Shown piece by piece: positions 33,969 to 42,255 of a stretch of DNA of 64,000 nt. Where the stretch lies: NCBI RefSeq assembly GCF_023094165.1, contig NZ_JALMDK010000003.1:310001-374000 (forward strand). The letters run 5' to 3'. Position 1 is the stretch's first letter; each line of letters opens with the position of its first letter. The notes under the pieces were generated by a model. It made no database searches. It was not told the DNA's origin and worked only from the letters and a program-made list of their open reading frames with translations. The DNA is from Crossiella sp. S99.2 (GTDB taxonomy: Bacteria > Actinomycetota > Actinomycetes > Mycobacteriales > Pseudonocardiaceae). A program made the translations under genes and the position numbers.

Positions 33969-35564
33969 TCAGAACGGCCGCTTGACGACCAACCGATCTT
34001 TCTGGGTCAACTGCCCGTCCCGGAAGCAGAACCGGAACGCCTCGGTCCGGTTCTCCGGCAACTCGGAGCCCTCCACGTAGTAGTACCGGCAGCGCGTGCC
34101 CTCCGGCGGCGGGCCGGCCTGGTCGCCGATGCGCGTCTCGGCCCCCACACTGGCCTCGCCGAAGCGTTCCACCATGACCTGTTCGGTCTCCCCGAGCCTG
34201 GCCTCGTGGAACCGCTCGGGCACCAGCATCTCGCCGTTGCGGATGATCACCCACACGATGGCCCCGACGAAGGAGATCAGGCTGAACAGGACGAGTCCGC
34301 TGATGGCAAGGCCGGTGAGCACCGGGCGGTGCCGGATGGTCTGCATCAGGGTGCTGACCTCGGTGCGGGCCAGCGGATGGGTGGCGGGCACGGTGGTCAG
34401 CGGGGCGTCGAGGTCCTCCTCGGTCTCGGCGGCCGGCTCGCCCTCGAAGGGCAGCACCGCGGCGACCCGGAACCCGCCGTCGGCGGTGTGCGCGGCGTGC
34501 AGCACGCCCCCGGCCAGCCGCACCCGCTCCCGCAACCCGGTCAGCCCCTGCCCGCTGCCGCCACCCCGCGGCGCGGCGGTGGCGGCGGTGTTGACCACCT
34601 CGATGATCACCGCGTCGGACTCGTAGTTGAGCCGGACGGTGACCGCGCCGCCGGGGGCGTGCCGCAGCGCGTTGGTCAGGCCCTCCTGGGTGACCCGGTA
34701 GATCGCGTTCTCGATCGGCCGGGGCAGCGGCACCGCCTGGCCGGTCTCGGCCTGACTGACCCTGGCGCCACTGCTGCGCGCGGATTCCAGCAGTTCGGGC
34801 AGCTGGTCCAGGCGGCGGGCGTGCAGTGGCACGTCCTGGCTGTCCTGGCCGAGCACGCCGATGATCTCCCGCAGCTCCTCCATGGCCCGCCGCGCGGTGT
34901 CGTGCAGGATCCCGGCGGCCTCGGCCTGGGCCGGATCCTGGCTCGCCGCGAGCTTGAGCCCGCCCGCTTGCAGGGAGATCAGGGTGAGGTGGTGGCCCAG
35001 GCTGTCGTGCATGTCCACCGCGATCCGGGTGCGTTCCCGGATCCGCGCCTCGGCGACCAGCGAGCGGCGTTCCCGCTCCAGGTACACCGCGCGTTCCCGC
35101 AACGCCTCCACCAGCAGGCTGCGCCGGGCGCTGCTGCGGCCCAGCACCGCGGGCAGCAGGATGAACCACAACGTCATGATCACGTTGAAGCCCAGGACCA
35201 TCATGCTGGACACCACGCTCTCCCCGTAGAGCGGGGAGACCGCGGCGGCCACCGCGAAGTGGCCGAGGGCGGCGGCGAGCAGCTTGTACAGCGGTCCGAT
35301 CCGCCTGCCCGCCGCGTAGGCCAGCGGGATGCCCACCGCGCCCACCCCGAGCGCGCCCACGACCAGCGCGGTGGCCGGGAAGCGGCGGCGCAGGAACAGC
35401 GAGACCGCGGTGACCGTCACGGCCGGGATGGCGACCTCGGTGGCCAGCGGCCAGGGCGGCAGCAGCAGCACGGAGATCCCGACCAGCAGGTAGAGCCCGC
35501 TTTCCAGGGTCCACTGCCGCCAGCCGGAGATGCCCAACCACGGCTGCCGGGCAGTGGTGTCCAT
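33969..35564 (-). CDS. NarL-type histidine kinase with an unusual C-terminal membrane and BamE-like domain
   Basis: The 531 residues begin with about five membrane helices (LESGLYLLVGISVLLLPPW onward). A HisKA_3 domain follows with His186 in RTRIAVDMHDSLGHH, and HATPase_c with GGGSGQGLTGLRERVRLAGG. The chain then continues through another membrane helix (about 405-433, VLTGLAISGLVLFSLISFVGAIVWVII). It ends in about 95 residues like the protein at 32670 (RLGETEQVMVERFGEASVG, RCRYYYVEG, AFRFCFRDGQLTQKDR). This outside C-terminal domain is uncommon in this kinase family. The gene follows an ABC transporter pair on the same strand. Confidence 0.9.
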   Translation of the reverse strand: MDTTARQPWLGISGWRQWTLESGLYLLVGISVLLLPPWPLATEVAIPAVTVTAVSLFLRRRFPATALVVGALGVGAVGIPLAYAAGRRIGPLYKLLAAALGHFAVAAAVSPLYGESVVSSMMVLGFNVIMTLWFILLPAVLGRSSARRSLLVEALRERAVYLERERRSLVAEARIRERTRIAVDMHDSLGHHLTLISLQAGGLKLAASQDPAQAEAAGILHDTARRAMEELREIIGVLGQDSQDVPLHARRLDQLPELLESARSSGARVSQAETGQAVPLPRPIENAIYRVTQEGLTNALRHAPGGAVTVRLNYESDAVIIEVVNTAATAAPRGGGSGQGLTGLRERVRLAGGVLHAAHTADGGFRVAAVLPFEGEPAAETEEDLDAPLTTVPATHPLARTEVSTLMQTIRHRPVLTGLAISGLVLFSLISFVGAIVWVIIRNGEMLVPERFHEARLGETEQVMVERFGEASVGAETRIGDQAGPPPEGTRCRYYYVEGSELPENRTEAFRFCFRDGQLTQKDRLVVKRPF

Positions 35565-35579
35565 CTGGGCAGTCTAGTT

Positions 35580-36335
35580 TCAGCGCAGGTCGGCGGTGGC
35601 GTTGCGGCTCACCGCGATGGCCAGCGGCCCGCCGATGGCCAGCACCGTCAGCGTGATCGCCTGCCACAGCGGCAGCTCGCCCGGGTTGAACAGCCGGGAG
35701 AAGGCGGCGTTGATGTTGAGCCAGGACAGGATGTCGGTGGCCAGCGGGGAGAGGGTGGCCAGGCCCTGCACGGCGCTGAGCACGAACGGCACCGCGATCG
35801 CGATGAGCAGGCTGAACAGCACGCTGCGGGTGGCCGCGCCGAGGGCGAAACCGAAGGCGTAGGCCAGCAGCAGGCTGCCGAAGCCCTCCAGCAGCAGCGC
35901 GTCCAGACTGCCCACGCTCTGCCCGCCCGCGGCGGCGAATCCCGCGACGGTGATCCCGCCGAGCGCGGTGGCCAGGCCGAAGCCGAGCACGCCTGCCAGC
36001 AGCGCGGAGATGGCCTGGGCGCTGAACCAGCGGCCGCGGTCGGAGCTGACGCCCAGCACCACGGCCACGCCGCGGCGGGCCCACGGGTCGACCGCGAGCA
36101 CGGCCCCGGCGACCGGGGCGAGCAGCACCAGCAGACTCAGGTAGAGCGCGAGCCCGGTGGTCTGCTTCTCCGGGGTGAACGAGCTGATGTTGGCCAGCAC
36201 CGTGATCAGCACGGCGGTGCCCAGCGCCGCGGGCAGCAGCAGCGCGAGCAGTCCGGCGCGGTGCGCCCGGAGGGTGCCGAGGTGGGTTTTGACCAGCAGC
36301 GGCAGGCCGATGGGCGCAGGGGTCAGGGTGGTCAT
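35580..36335 (-). CDS. ABC-2 type transporter permease
   Basis: The 251-residue protein has six hydrophobic helices in the ABC-2 pattern (LLALLLPAALGTAVLITVLANI, LYLSLLVLLAPVAGAVLAV, then a glycine/alanine-rich set ending ITLTVLAIGGPLAIAVSR). Its start overlaps the ATPase stop by ATGA, so they form one exporter. Such small ATPase/permease pairs with a NarL-type two-component system often serve peptide- or bacitracin-like resistance or signal export. The histidine kinase gene follows 15 nt downstream. The substrate is unknown. Confidence 0.85.
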   Translation of the reverse strand: MTTLTPAPIGLPLLVKTHLGTLRAHRAGLLALLLPAALGTAVLITVLANISSFTPEKQTTGLALYLSLLVLLAPVAGAVLAVDPWARRGVAVVLGVSSDRGRWFSAQAISALLAGVLGFGLATALGGITVAGFAAAGGQSVGSLDALLLEGFGSLLLAYAFGFALGAATRSVLFSLLIAIAVPFVLSAVQGLATLSPLATDILSWLNINAAFSRLFNPGELPLWQAITLTVLAIGGPLAIAVSRNATADLR

Positions 36336-37045
36336 CCGGCTTTCCTCAGCTCCGTGTCGTGGGCCTGCAGGTACAGCTCTTCCAGGCTGGCGCCTGCGGC
36401 GCGCAGCACCTGGATCGACTCGTCCAGCACGATCCGGCCTTCCCGGATGAGCACCACCCGGTCGACGTAGGTCTCCAGGGCGAGCAGGTCGTGGCTGGAG
36501 ACGAGCACGGTCGCCCCGGCCAGCGCGCGTTCGGCCAGGGTGTCCCGGACGAAGCGCTGGGCCACCGGGTCCAGGCCGTTGGTGGGTTCGTCCAGCAGCA
36601 GCACCGGCCGGTCGCCGAGCAGGGCGAGCCCGAGGGCCAGGCGCTGGCGCATGCCCAGGGAGTAGGTGCGGATGCGGTCCCCGGCGGCCTTGGTGAGGTC
36701 GACTCGGGCGAGCATGTCCTCGGCGGCGTGCGCGGGCAGGCCGAGCAGGTCGGCGATGAGGGTGGCCGCGAGCCTGCCGGTCCAGTTGGGCGGCAACGCG
36801 GAGGCGTCCAGGGAACTGCCCACGACCCGCCCGACCGAGGGGTAGTCGCGGACGTTCTTGCCGAGCACGAGCAGCCGGCCTGCGTCGGGCCGGGCCAGCC
36901 GCAGCGCGCTGCGCATCAGGGTGGTCTTGCCCGCGCCGTTGTGCCCGACCAGTGCGGTGACCTGTCCGGGCGCCGCGGCGAAGGACACCCCGTCCAACAC
37001 CGTGCGGCGCCCGAACCGCTTGCTGACGTTCTCTGCCTCAAACAT
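36332..37045 (-). CDS. ABC transporter ATP-binding protein
   Basis: The protein has 237 residues, with Walker A VGHNGAGKTT at residues 34-43, signature SLGMRQRLALG, Walker B VLLLDEPTNGLDP and H-loop SSHDL. It is the ATPase of the ABC-2 exporter whose permease overlaps its stop codon. It is the first gene of a likely operon ATPase-permease-kinase-regulator. The ribosome-binding site is weak. A noncoding stretch of 75 nt separates it from the sigma-factor gene stop. Confidence 0.95.
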   Translation of the reverse strand: MFEAENVSKRFGRRTVLDGVSFAAAPGQVTALVGHNGAGKTTLMRSALRLARPDAGRLLVLGKNVRDYPSVGRVVGSSLDASALPPNWTGRLAATLIADLLGLPAHAAEDMLARVDLTKAAGDRIRTYSLGMRQRLALGLALLGDRPVLLLDEPTNGLDPVAQRFVRDTLAERALAGATVLVSSHDLLALETYVDRVVLIREGRIVLDESIQVLRAAGASLEELYLQAHDTELRKAG

Positions 37046-37120
37046 GACACAACGGTAGAAAAGCGCAGGTCACTCCGTCAGTTGCCCAAAGTCGAGCGGG
37101 CAGCTGACCTTCGTCTGGGC

Positions 37121-38116
37121 TTAGCGGGTGATCGGCAGTGTCGCGGGCAGACCAAAGGCGGTGATCAACTTCCCCTCGAAGGTGGTCACCTCGGCGACCA
37201 GCCCGTCCTCCACCCGCAGCACGTCCAGGGCGGCCACCGTGTACTCGGTCGCGCCGGGCTTGAGCACGTAGTTGGCCACCGCGGGCTGCCGGTTGACCCA
37301 GGTGGGCAGCGCGGCCCACTGGCCCCAGGAGTCGGAGCCGCCGGGCATGACGGTGCTCCACTGGGCGATGAGTTCGTCCCGGCCGCGCATCGAGAACGGG
37401 TGCGGCGGCATCGTGTGCAGCGCGTCGGCGTGCAGCAGCTGGGCCATCGCGGTCATGTCGGCGGATTCGGTGGCGGCGATGAAGCGGGCCAGGATGTCGC
37501 GTTCCTCGGCGGAGGGTTCGGCGGGCACTGTCCAGTCCGCGCGCCGCCGGGGCAGGTGTTCCTTGAGGGTGGCGCGGGCGCGCTGCAGGGCGCTGTTGGC
37601 CGAGGCGACGGTGGTGTCCAGGGCCTTGGCGGTCTCGGCGGCGGCCCAGCCGAGCACATCACGCAGGATCAGCACGGCCCGCTGGCGGGGCGGCAGGTGC
37701 TGCAGCGCGGTGAGGTAGGCCAGCTCGATGGTCTCCCGGGCCACCACCACGGCGTCGGGTTCGTCCGCGGCGGGCGCGGCCGGCTCCAGGAGCTGATCGG
37801 GGTAGGGCTGCAGCCAGGACACCTCACTGGTGGTGGCCAGTTCCGGATCGGCCACCGCGGTCTGCTGCGGGGCCGGCCGCTTGGCGATGGCGTCCAGGCT
37901 GGCGTTGGTGGCGATCTTGTACAGCCAGGCCCGCAAGGTGGCCCGCCCCTGGTAGGTCTCCCGGCGGTGCCAGGCCCGCAGGAAGGTCTCCTGGACCAGG
38001 TCCTCGGACTCCTCGAAGGAGCCGACCATCCGGTAGCAGTGCACCCGCAGCTCGTGCCGGTGCCGTTCGACGAGCTGTCCGAAGTCCTGCTCGTTCATGG
38101 TGACCGCGACGTCCAC
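37121..38116 (-). CDS. SigX5-type ECF RNA polymerase sigma factor with SnoaL-like C-terminal domain
   Basis: From GTG 38116 (GGGGAGG 4 nt upstream) the protein has 331 residues. Sigma region 2 is HRHELRVHCYRMVGSFEESEDLVQETFLRAW with TLRAWLYKIATNASLD. Region 4 is LPPRQRAVLILRDVLGWAAAETAKALDTTVASANSALQRARATL. The C-terminal SnoaL-type domain runs from about residue 215 (ERDILARFIAATESADMTAMAQLLHADALHTMPP). ATG 38099 is an alternative start without a ribosome-binding site. No anti-sigma gene is adjacent. Confidence 0.92.
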   Translation of the reverse strand: MDVAVTMNEQDFGQLVERHRHELRVHCYRMVGSFEESEDLVQETFLRAWHRRETYQGRATLRAWLYKIATNASLDAIAKRPAPQQTAVADPELATTSEVSWLQPYPDQLLEPAAPAADEPDAVVVARETIELAYLTALQHLPPRQRAVLILRDVLGWAAAETAKALDTTVASANSALQRARATLKEHLPRRRADWTVPAEPSAEERDILARFIAATESADMTAMAQLLHADALHTMPPHPFSMRGRDELIAQWSTVMPGGSDSWGQWAALPTWVNRQPAVANYVLKPGATEYTVAALDVLRVEDGLVAEVTTFEGKLITAFGLPATLPITR

Positions 38117-38201
38117 AACGCCTCCCCGGGTTACGTGCGCCGCTGTCCGGCGCGTCACCAGTTATGACCGACCTGCCCGCACAAAGTAATCTCCGCGCAG
38201 G

Positions 38202-39050
38202 TCAGACCGGTCGCAGCCGGACCGCGGCGAAGGCGGACCGCGGCGCGGGTTCCTCACCACAACTGGCCGGCGCCGCGGGCAACGGCCGTTCCGCGACCTC
38301 CACCAGCCATCGCCGCCCGTCCAGGTGCTCGACCCGGACCGGTTCATCCTGTTCCTCGAACACCGTGAGCGCATCCGGATCCAGCTCGGCCGAGGCCGCC
38401 CGCACCGCGAGTTCCGCGGCTTGCCCCCGCCGGCTCCACGTGCTCCGCCCCCGCAACCCCGCGGTCTCGACCTGCCCCTTACGCGCCCCCAGCAACGCGG
38501 CCTGGGCGGTGGCCAGATCGAGCCGGCCGTAGCTGTACCCGGTGGGCAGCACCAGCCCGGTGGGCGCGAACCGGTGCCCGCCAAGGTGACTGCACTCCCA
38601 GATCGCGGGCCGGAACCCCTGGTCAAGTTCCTCGGCGATGGGCCGGCCCAGCTGGGTGCAACACCGATCCCGCCGGCCGTTGGTGCAGATCAGCAGCAGC
38701 GGCTCGGCGGTGGGCTCACCCAGGCGGGGGTCGGCGAAGTCCAGGTCGAGCAGCGCACGCGGGTCGGCGAGGGTGGCGGTGTGCAGGCTGGTCGCGCCGG
38801 GTGTGGTCCGCGCCAGGAACACCCGCCGCGGCCGCGCGGGATCGCTGCGCCCAGGCGAGCGAATCAACAACACCTTGACCCCGGTGCCCTCAGTGCGCCG
38901 GATCAGCTCCGCCCCGAGCGCCGGATCAAGCCGGCTTTCCAGCAGCGCCTTGCGCCCCCAGGGGCCGGGCTGTTCCAGGCAGAGCCAGGTCGCGGCAGTC
39001 GGCCCGGTGGCCGCCACCGGCTCGGCCAGCCACGCCGCGCAGCCGGTCAT
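38202..39050 (-). CDS. Sucrase/ferredoxin-like family protein
   Basis: The 282 residues contain the family's conserved CTNGRRDRCCTQLGRPIAEEL and SHLGGHRFAPTGLVLPTGYSYGRL. The cysteines and histidines of these motifs look like a thioredoxin-like [2Fe-2S] site. The N-terminal GPWGRKALLESRLDP is also shared. Its catalytic role is unknown in bacteria despite the family name. The gene stands alone between the sigma-factor gene and the crotonase gene; 116 nt on its upstream side hold nothing recognisable. Confidence 0.87.
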   Translation of the reverse strand: MTGCAAWLAEPVAATGPTAATWLCLEQPGPWGRKALLESRLDPALGAELIRRTEGTGVKVLLIRSPGRSDPARPRRVFLARTTPGATSLHTATLADPRALLDLDFADPRLGEPTAEPLLLICTNGRRDRCCTQLGRPIAEELDQGFRPAIWECSHLGGHRFAPTGLVLPTGYSYGRLDLATAQAALLGARKGQVETAGLRGRSTWSRRGQAAELAVRAASAELDPDALTVFEEQDEPVRVEHLDGRRWLVEVAERPLPAAPASCGEEPAPRSAFAAVRLRPV

Positions 39051-39166
39051 GCGCGCTCCGTGACGGTGTTCTCGCTGGTCACGACGTCAGTGTGCACCCT
39101 CGGCGGTGGGTGGCGGCGCTGGGCCGTCCGCGATGGTCGTGCGCGGTGACCGGCGCGGGTGGCTGA

Positions 39167-39919
39167 TCAACAGCCCTGCCACCGCGGCGCCCGTTTCTCG
39201 CTGAACGCCGCCGCCCCCTCCCGGGCATCCATCGACGCCGAAACCTTGTGATACCAAGGATCCTGGATCGCGAACGCGTCCCGCTCGATCGCCGGACGCA
39301 CGATCTGTTTCACCGCGGCCAGCGCGAGCGGCGCGTTCCGGCTGATCCGGGCCGCCAGCTCCAGGGCCACGGCCAGAGCTTCGCCGTCGGGCACCACGCG
39401 GTTGACCAGGCCGTAACTCGCCGCCGTGGCGGCGGGCAGGGGGTCGCTGGTGAGCAGGAGTTCCATCGCGATGTGGTGGGGGAGGCGTTGGGGGAGGCGG
39501 GTGACGCCGCCTTCGCCGGCGATCAGGCCGCGTTTGACCTCGGGGAGGCCGAACTGGGCGGATTGGGCGGCGATGATGAGGTCGCAGGCCAGGGCCAGCT
39601 CGAAACCGCCTGCCACCGCGTAGCCCTCGACGGCGGCGAGCAGGGGTTTGGTGAGGGGGCGGCGGGTCAGGCCGGCCAGGCCCTGCTCGCCGATCACCGG
39701 GATGTCCTCGCCCGCGGCGAAGGCGCGGAGGTCCATGCCGGCGCAGAAGTGGCCGCCCGCGCCGTGCAGGACGGCGGCGGTGAGGCTGGGGTCGGACTCC
39801 AGGCGGTCCAGGGCGGCGCTGACCGCGAGGGCGGTGGCGTGGTTGATGGCGTTGCGGGCCTGGGGACGGTTGAGGGTGATGACCAGGACGGTGTCCACGG
39901 TCTCGGTGTTGACGGTCAT
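39167..39919 (-). CDS. Enoyl-CoA hydratase/isomerase (crotonase) family protein
   Basis: The 250-residue protein has the crotonase oxyanion loops: GAGGHFCAGMDLRAFAAGEDI, then VEGYAVAGGFELALACDLIIAAQSAQFGLPEVKRG. The second carries the position of the catalytic Glu (PEV). The C-terminal QIVRPAIERDAF and AFSEKRAPRWQGC are usual for acyl-CoA enzymes. It acts on an acyl-CoA in fatty-acid or secondary degradation. It is translationally coupled to the P450 gene by an ATGA overlap, so both may serve one catabolic pathway. Confidence 0.92.
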   Translation of the reverse strand: MTVNTETVDTVLVITLNRPQARNAINHATALAVSAALDRLESDPSLTAAVLHGAGGHFCAGMDLRAFAAGEDIPVIGEQGLAGLTRRPLTKPLLAAVEGYAVAGGFELALACDLIIAAQSAQFGLPEVKRGLIAGEGGVTRLPQRLPHHIAMELLLTSDPLPAATAASYGLVNRVVPDGEALAVALELAARISRNAPLALAAVKQIVRPAIERDAFAIQDPWYHKVSASMDAREGAAAFSEKRAPRWQGC

Positions 39920-41097
39920 CGGCGCACCACCGGCAGGCTCTCCAATCCGCGCATGACGCGGAAGGGGCGCCAGCGCAGTTCGTGTTCGGGGGCGGCCAGG
40001 CGGATCTCGCCCAGCTTGTGCAGCACCAGGTTCACCGCGAGCGCACCCTCCATTCTGGACAGTGCGGCGCCGATGCAGAAGTGCGGGCCGCGGCCGAAGG
40101 TCAGGTGGTCGTTGGGGTCTCGGGTCAGGTTCAGGCGGTCGGGGTCGGGGAAACGGGCCGGGTCCCGGTTGGCCGAGCCGATCAGCAGGCTGACGATGTC
40201 GTCGGGCTGGATGAGGCGGTCGTGCAGGCGGATCGGCTGGGCGGCCACCCGGAAGGTGGCGTCGCGGACCGGGGAGTCGTAGCGCAGCAGCTCTTCCAGG
40301 CCGGTGCCGATCAGGGCCGGGTCGGCACGCAGCGCCTGGAGCTGGCCGGGGTGGCGGAGCAGGGCGAGCATGCCGTTGCCGATGAGGTTGACCGTGGTGT
40401 CGTGGCCGACGAGCAGCAGCAGGTAGGCGGTGCCGGCCAGCTCTTCCTCGGAGAGCTGCTCCCGCGCGCCGACCAGGGCGCCCAGCAGGTCGAGTTCGCC
40501 GGTGCGCTGGTGGCGTTTGTGCGCGATGAGTTCGGCGAGGAAGGCGCGCAGCCGGTCGTCGGTGCGCCGGCCCGCGGTGGGCACCACGGTGTTGGTGAGC
40601 AGGGTCCGCGTCGCGGGGGTGTTCAGCTGCTCGGGCACACCGAGGATGGTGCAGATCAGGGTGAAGGTCAGCAGCAGCGCGAACTCGCCGATGAGGTCGA
40701 TGCCGGTGTCCGGGTCGAGGCGGTCCAGCAGGTCCTCGGCGGTGCGCTGGATGAAGGGTTCCAGCGCGGCGATCCGGCGGGGCAGGAACGCGGTGCTGAC
40801 CAGGCGGCGCAACCGGGTGTGCTCGGGCGGGTCGGCGTGCACGAGGTGCTTGTTGAGCCCCTCGGGTCCCGGCCGGTAGCCGGGGACGGCGTCGGGGTTC
40901 TTGCTCAGGCGCTCATCGCCGAGCAGGGCGCGGACGTCGTCGTGGCGGGAGATGTGCCAGATGAGGCGGCCGTCGCGTTTGCGTTCGGCGAAGACCGGGG
41001 CGTGCTCGCGCAGCCAGCGGAAGTACGGGTAGGGATCACTGGCCCGGCGGGCCAGCAGTTCGGCGGGCGGACTCGCCTGCACCAGGACGTCGGTCAT
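39916..41097 (-). CDS. Cytochrome P450
   Basis: From ATG 41097 the protein has 393 residues. The I-helix motif is LLLVGHDTTVN, the ExxR motif is LEELLRYDSP and the heme-ligand loop is FGRGPHFCIGAALSRME with Cys341. It is a soluble class-I bacterial P450 (CYP105/CYP107-like appearance) needing ferredoxin and reductase, which are not adjacent. The open frame upstream of 41097 is not P450-like. Its stop overlaps the crotonase start, so oxidation and CoA-ester chemistry may be linked. It is divergent from the PPOX gene across a region with palindromes. Confidence 0.94.
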   Translation of the reverse strand: MTDVLVQASPPAELLARRASDPYPYFRWLREHAPVFAERKRDGRLIWHISRHDDVRALLGDERLSKNPDAVPGYRPGPEGLNKHLVHADPPEHTRLRRLVSTAFLPRRIAALEPFIQRTAEDLLDRLDPDTGIDLIGEFALLLTFTLICTILGVPEQLNTPATRTLLTNTVVPTAGRRTDDRLRAFLAELIAHKRHQRTGELDLLGALVGAREQLSEEELAGTAYLLLLVGHDTTVNLIGNGMLALLRHPGQLQALRADPALIGTGLEELLRYDSPVRDATFRVAAQPIRLHDRLIQPDDIVSLLIGSANRDPARFPDPDRLNLTRDPNDHLTFGRGPHFCIGAALSRMEGALAVNLVLHKLGEIRLAAPEHELRWRPFRVMRGLESLPVVRR

Positions 41098-41186
41098 CTG
41101 CGCGTCGGCGCCTTTCGCTCCTGCGATCGACCCCGAGGCGGGTCCGCTCACGCCGAATCGAAACGCATCCGGGGGCGTACCCGGCG

Positions 41187-41204
41187 CAAGATCACCCGAT
41201 CTTG
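41187..41204. promoter_or_regulatory. Palindrome CAAGATC-ACCC-GATCTTG between P450 and PPOX genes
   Basis: This perfect 7-bp dyad is followed by a nested GATCA...TGATC dyad (41190-41209). Downstream are two direct copies of GATCATCSGCGG, at about 41206 and 41254. The cluster lies in the 181-bp divergent promoter region and is a likely regulator-binding area. Confidence 0.4.
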
Positions 41205-41278
41205 TGATCATCGGCGGCGGGGACTTGTGCGGGAAACCGGCGCGTGCCATCCGATCATCCGCGGCTAGCCTGGGCGGC

Positions 41279-41914
41279 ATGACTGGGGACCTGTTCACCG
41301 ACGCCATCCGCTCACCCGAGGCGCTGCGCGCGATCTACGAGGCGCCCTCGCCGCTGGCCGCGCGCAAGCAGATCAGCGAGATCGACGAGATGGCCCACCG
41401 GTTCATCGCCTGCTCCCCACTGGTGTTCCTCTCCAGCACCAGCGCGGCGGGCGACTGCGATGTCACCCCGCGCGGCGGCCCGGCCGGCTTCGTCACCGTG
41501 CTCGACGACAAGCACCTGGCCATCCCGGACGCCACCGGCAACAAGCGCCTGGACACCTGGCACAACGTGCTGGAGACCGGGCGGGCCGGGCTGCTCTTCG
41601 TCATCCCCGGCCGCGGGCAGACCCTGCGGATCAACGGCGCCGCCTGCATCAGCGCCCGCCCGGAACTCCTGGACTCCCTCACCGCCGTCGGCAAGCCCCC
41701 GCGCACCGCGCTGGTGCTGCGGGCCGAGGAGGTCTACGCGCACTGCCCCAAGGCGTTCGTGCGCTCGAAGGCCTGGCAGCCGGAGGGCTGGCCCGATCCC
41801 AGCACCCAGCCCACTCCGGCCGAGGTCACCCACGCGCACCTGCGCTCGCCCGAGATCACCATCGCGATGGTCGAGCAAAGCCAGCGGGAGAGCCTGCTCT
41901 ACCGCTTGGAGTGA
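41279..41914 (+). CDS. Pyridoxamine-5'-phosphate-oxidase-fold FMN-binding protein
   Basis: The 211 residues fit the actinobacterial PPOX group typified by MSMEG_1061: MAHRFIACSPLVFLSSTSAAGDCDVTPRGGPAGFV, then DDKHLAIPDATGNKRLDTWHNVLETGRAGLLFVIPGRG. It is an FMN- or F420-binding split-barrel oxidoreductase of unknown substrate. TAGCCT lies exactly 7 nt before ATG 41279, so the transcript is probably leaderless. The stop region overlaps the convergent mini-TetR gene by 16 nt. Confidence 0.85.
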   Translation: MTGDLFTDAIRSPEALRAIYEAPSPLAARKQISEIDEMAHRFIACSPLVFLSSTSAAGDCDVTPRGGPAGFVTVLDDKHLAIPDATGNKRLDTWHNVLETGRAGLLFVIPGRGQTLRINGAACISARPELLDSLTAVGKPPRTALVLRAEEVYAHCPKAFVRSKAWQPEGWPDPSTQPTPAEVTHAHLRSPEITIAMVEQSQRESLLYRLE

Positions 41915-42138
41915 TCATCGGGTAACCGGGTGCGCACCAGTTCGACCAGTTCCTCCTTGTCCTTGATGTGGCGGTACAGGGCCATCGGGGAGCAGCGCAT
42001 CCGCTCGGCGACCCGGCGCATGCTCACCCCCGCGAGCCCCTCCTCGGTGGCGATGGCCACCGCGGCGGCGACCACCGCCTCTCGTGTCAACCTGGCCGGG
42101 CGACCCGGCCGGCGTGGTTGCTGGCCCCCAGGCGTCAT
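41899..42138 (-). CDS. TetR-type DNA-binding domain without ligand-binding domain
   Basis: The protein has 79 residues, consisting almost only of a TetR helix-turn-helix: RLTREAVVAAAVAIATEEGLAGVSMRRVAERMRCSPMALYRHIKDKEELVELV, then LPDDHSKR and TAG. TetR proteins are usually about 190-220 residues, so the C-terminal ligand domain is missing. No continuing TetR sequence is found in the other frames beyond 41899, where the PPOX gene ends. The gene is either a truncated pseudogene or a genuine stand-alone repressor. It is divergent from the SDR gene, a possible target. Confidence 0.75.
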   Translation of the reverse strand: MTPGGQQPRRPGRPARLTREAVVAAAVAIATEEGLAGVSMRRVAERMRCSPMALYRHIKDKEELVELVRTRLPDDHSKR

Positions 42139-42255
42139 CACATGAGTGTGCCTGAGACAAGCCAGTCCCAAACTACGCAAAACGTGCACCAGCAGAACCG
42201 TTGTGTTTCGGTCTTGACACCAGGCGTCCACGCGCGCAACCGATTGGAGCAGCCC

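Noticed and set aside
28434..36470. Other long alternative-frame ORFs (28434-32054 minus, 33817-36084 minus, 34206-36470 plus)
   Set aside because: All overlap genes with strong family motifs and have Arg/Gly/Ala- or Gln/Gly-rich shadow composition.
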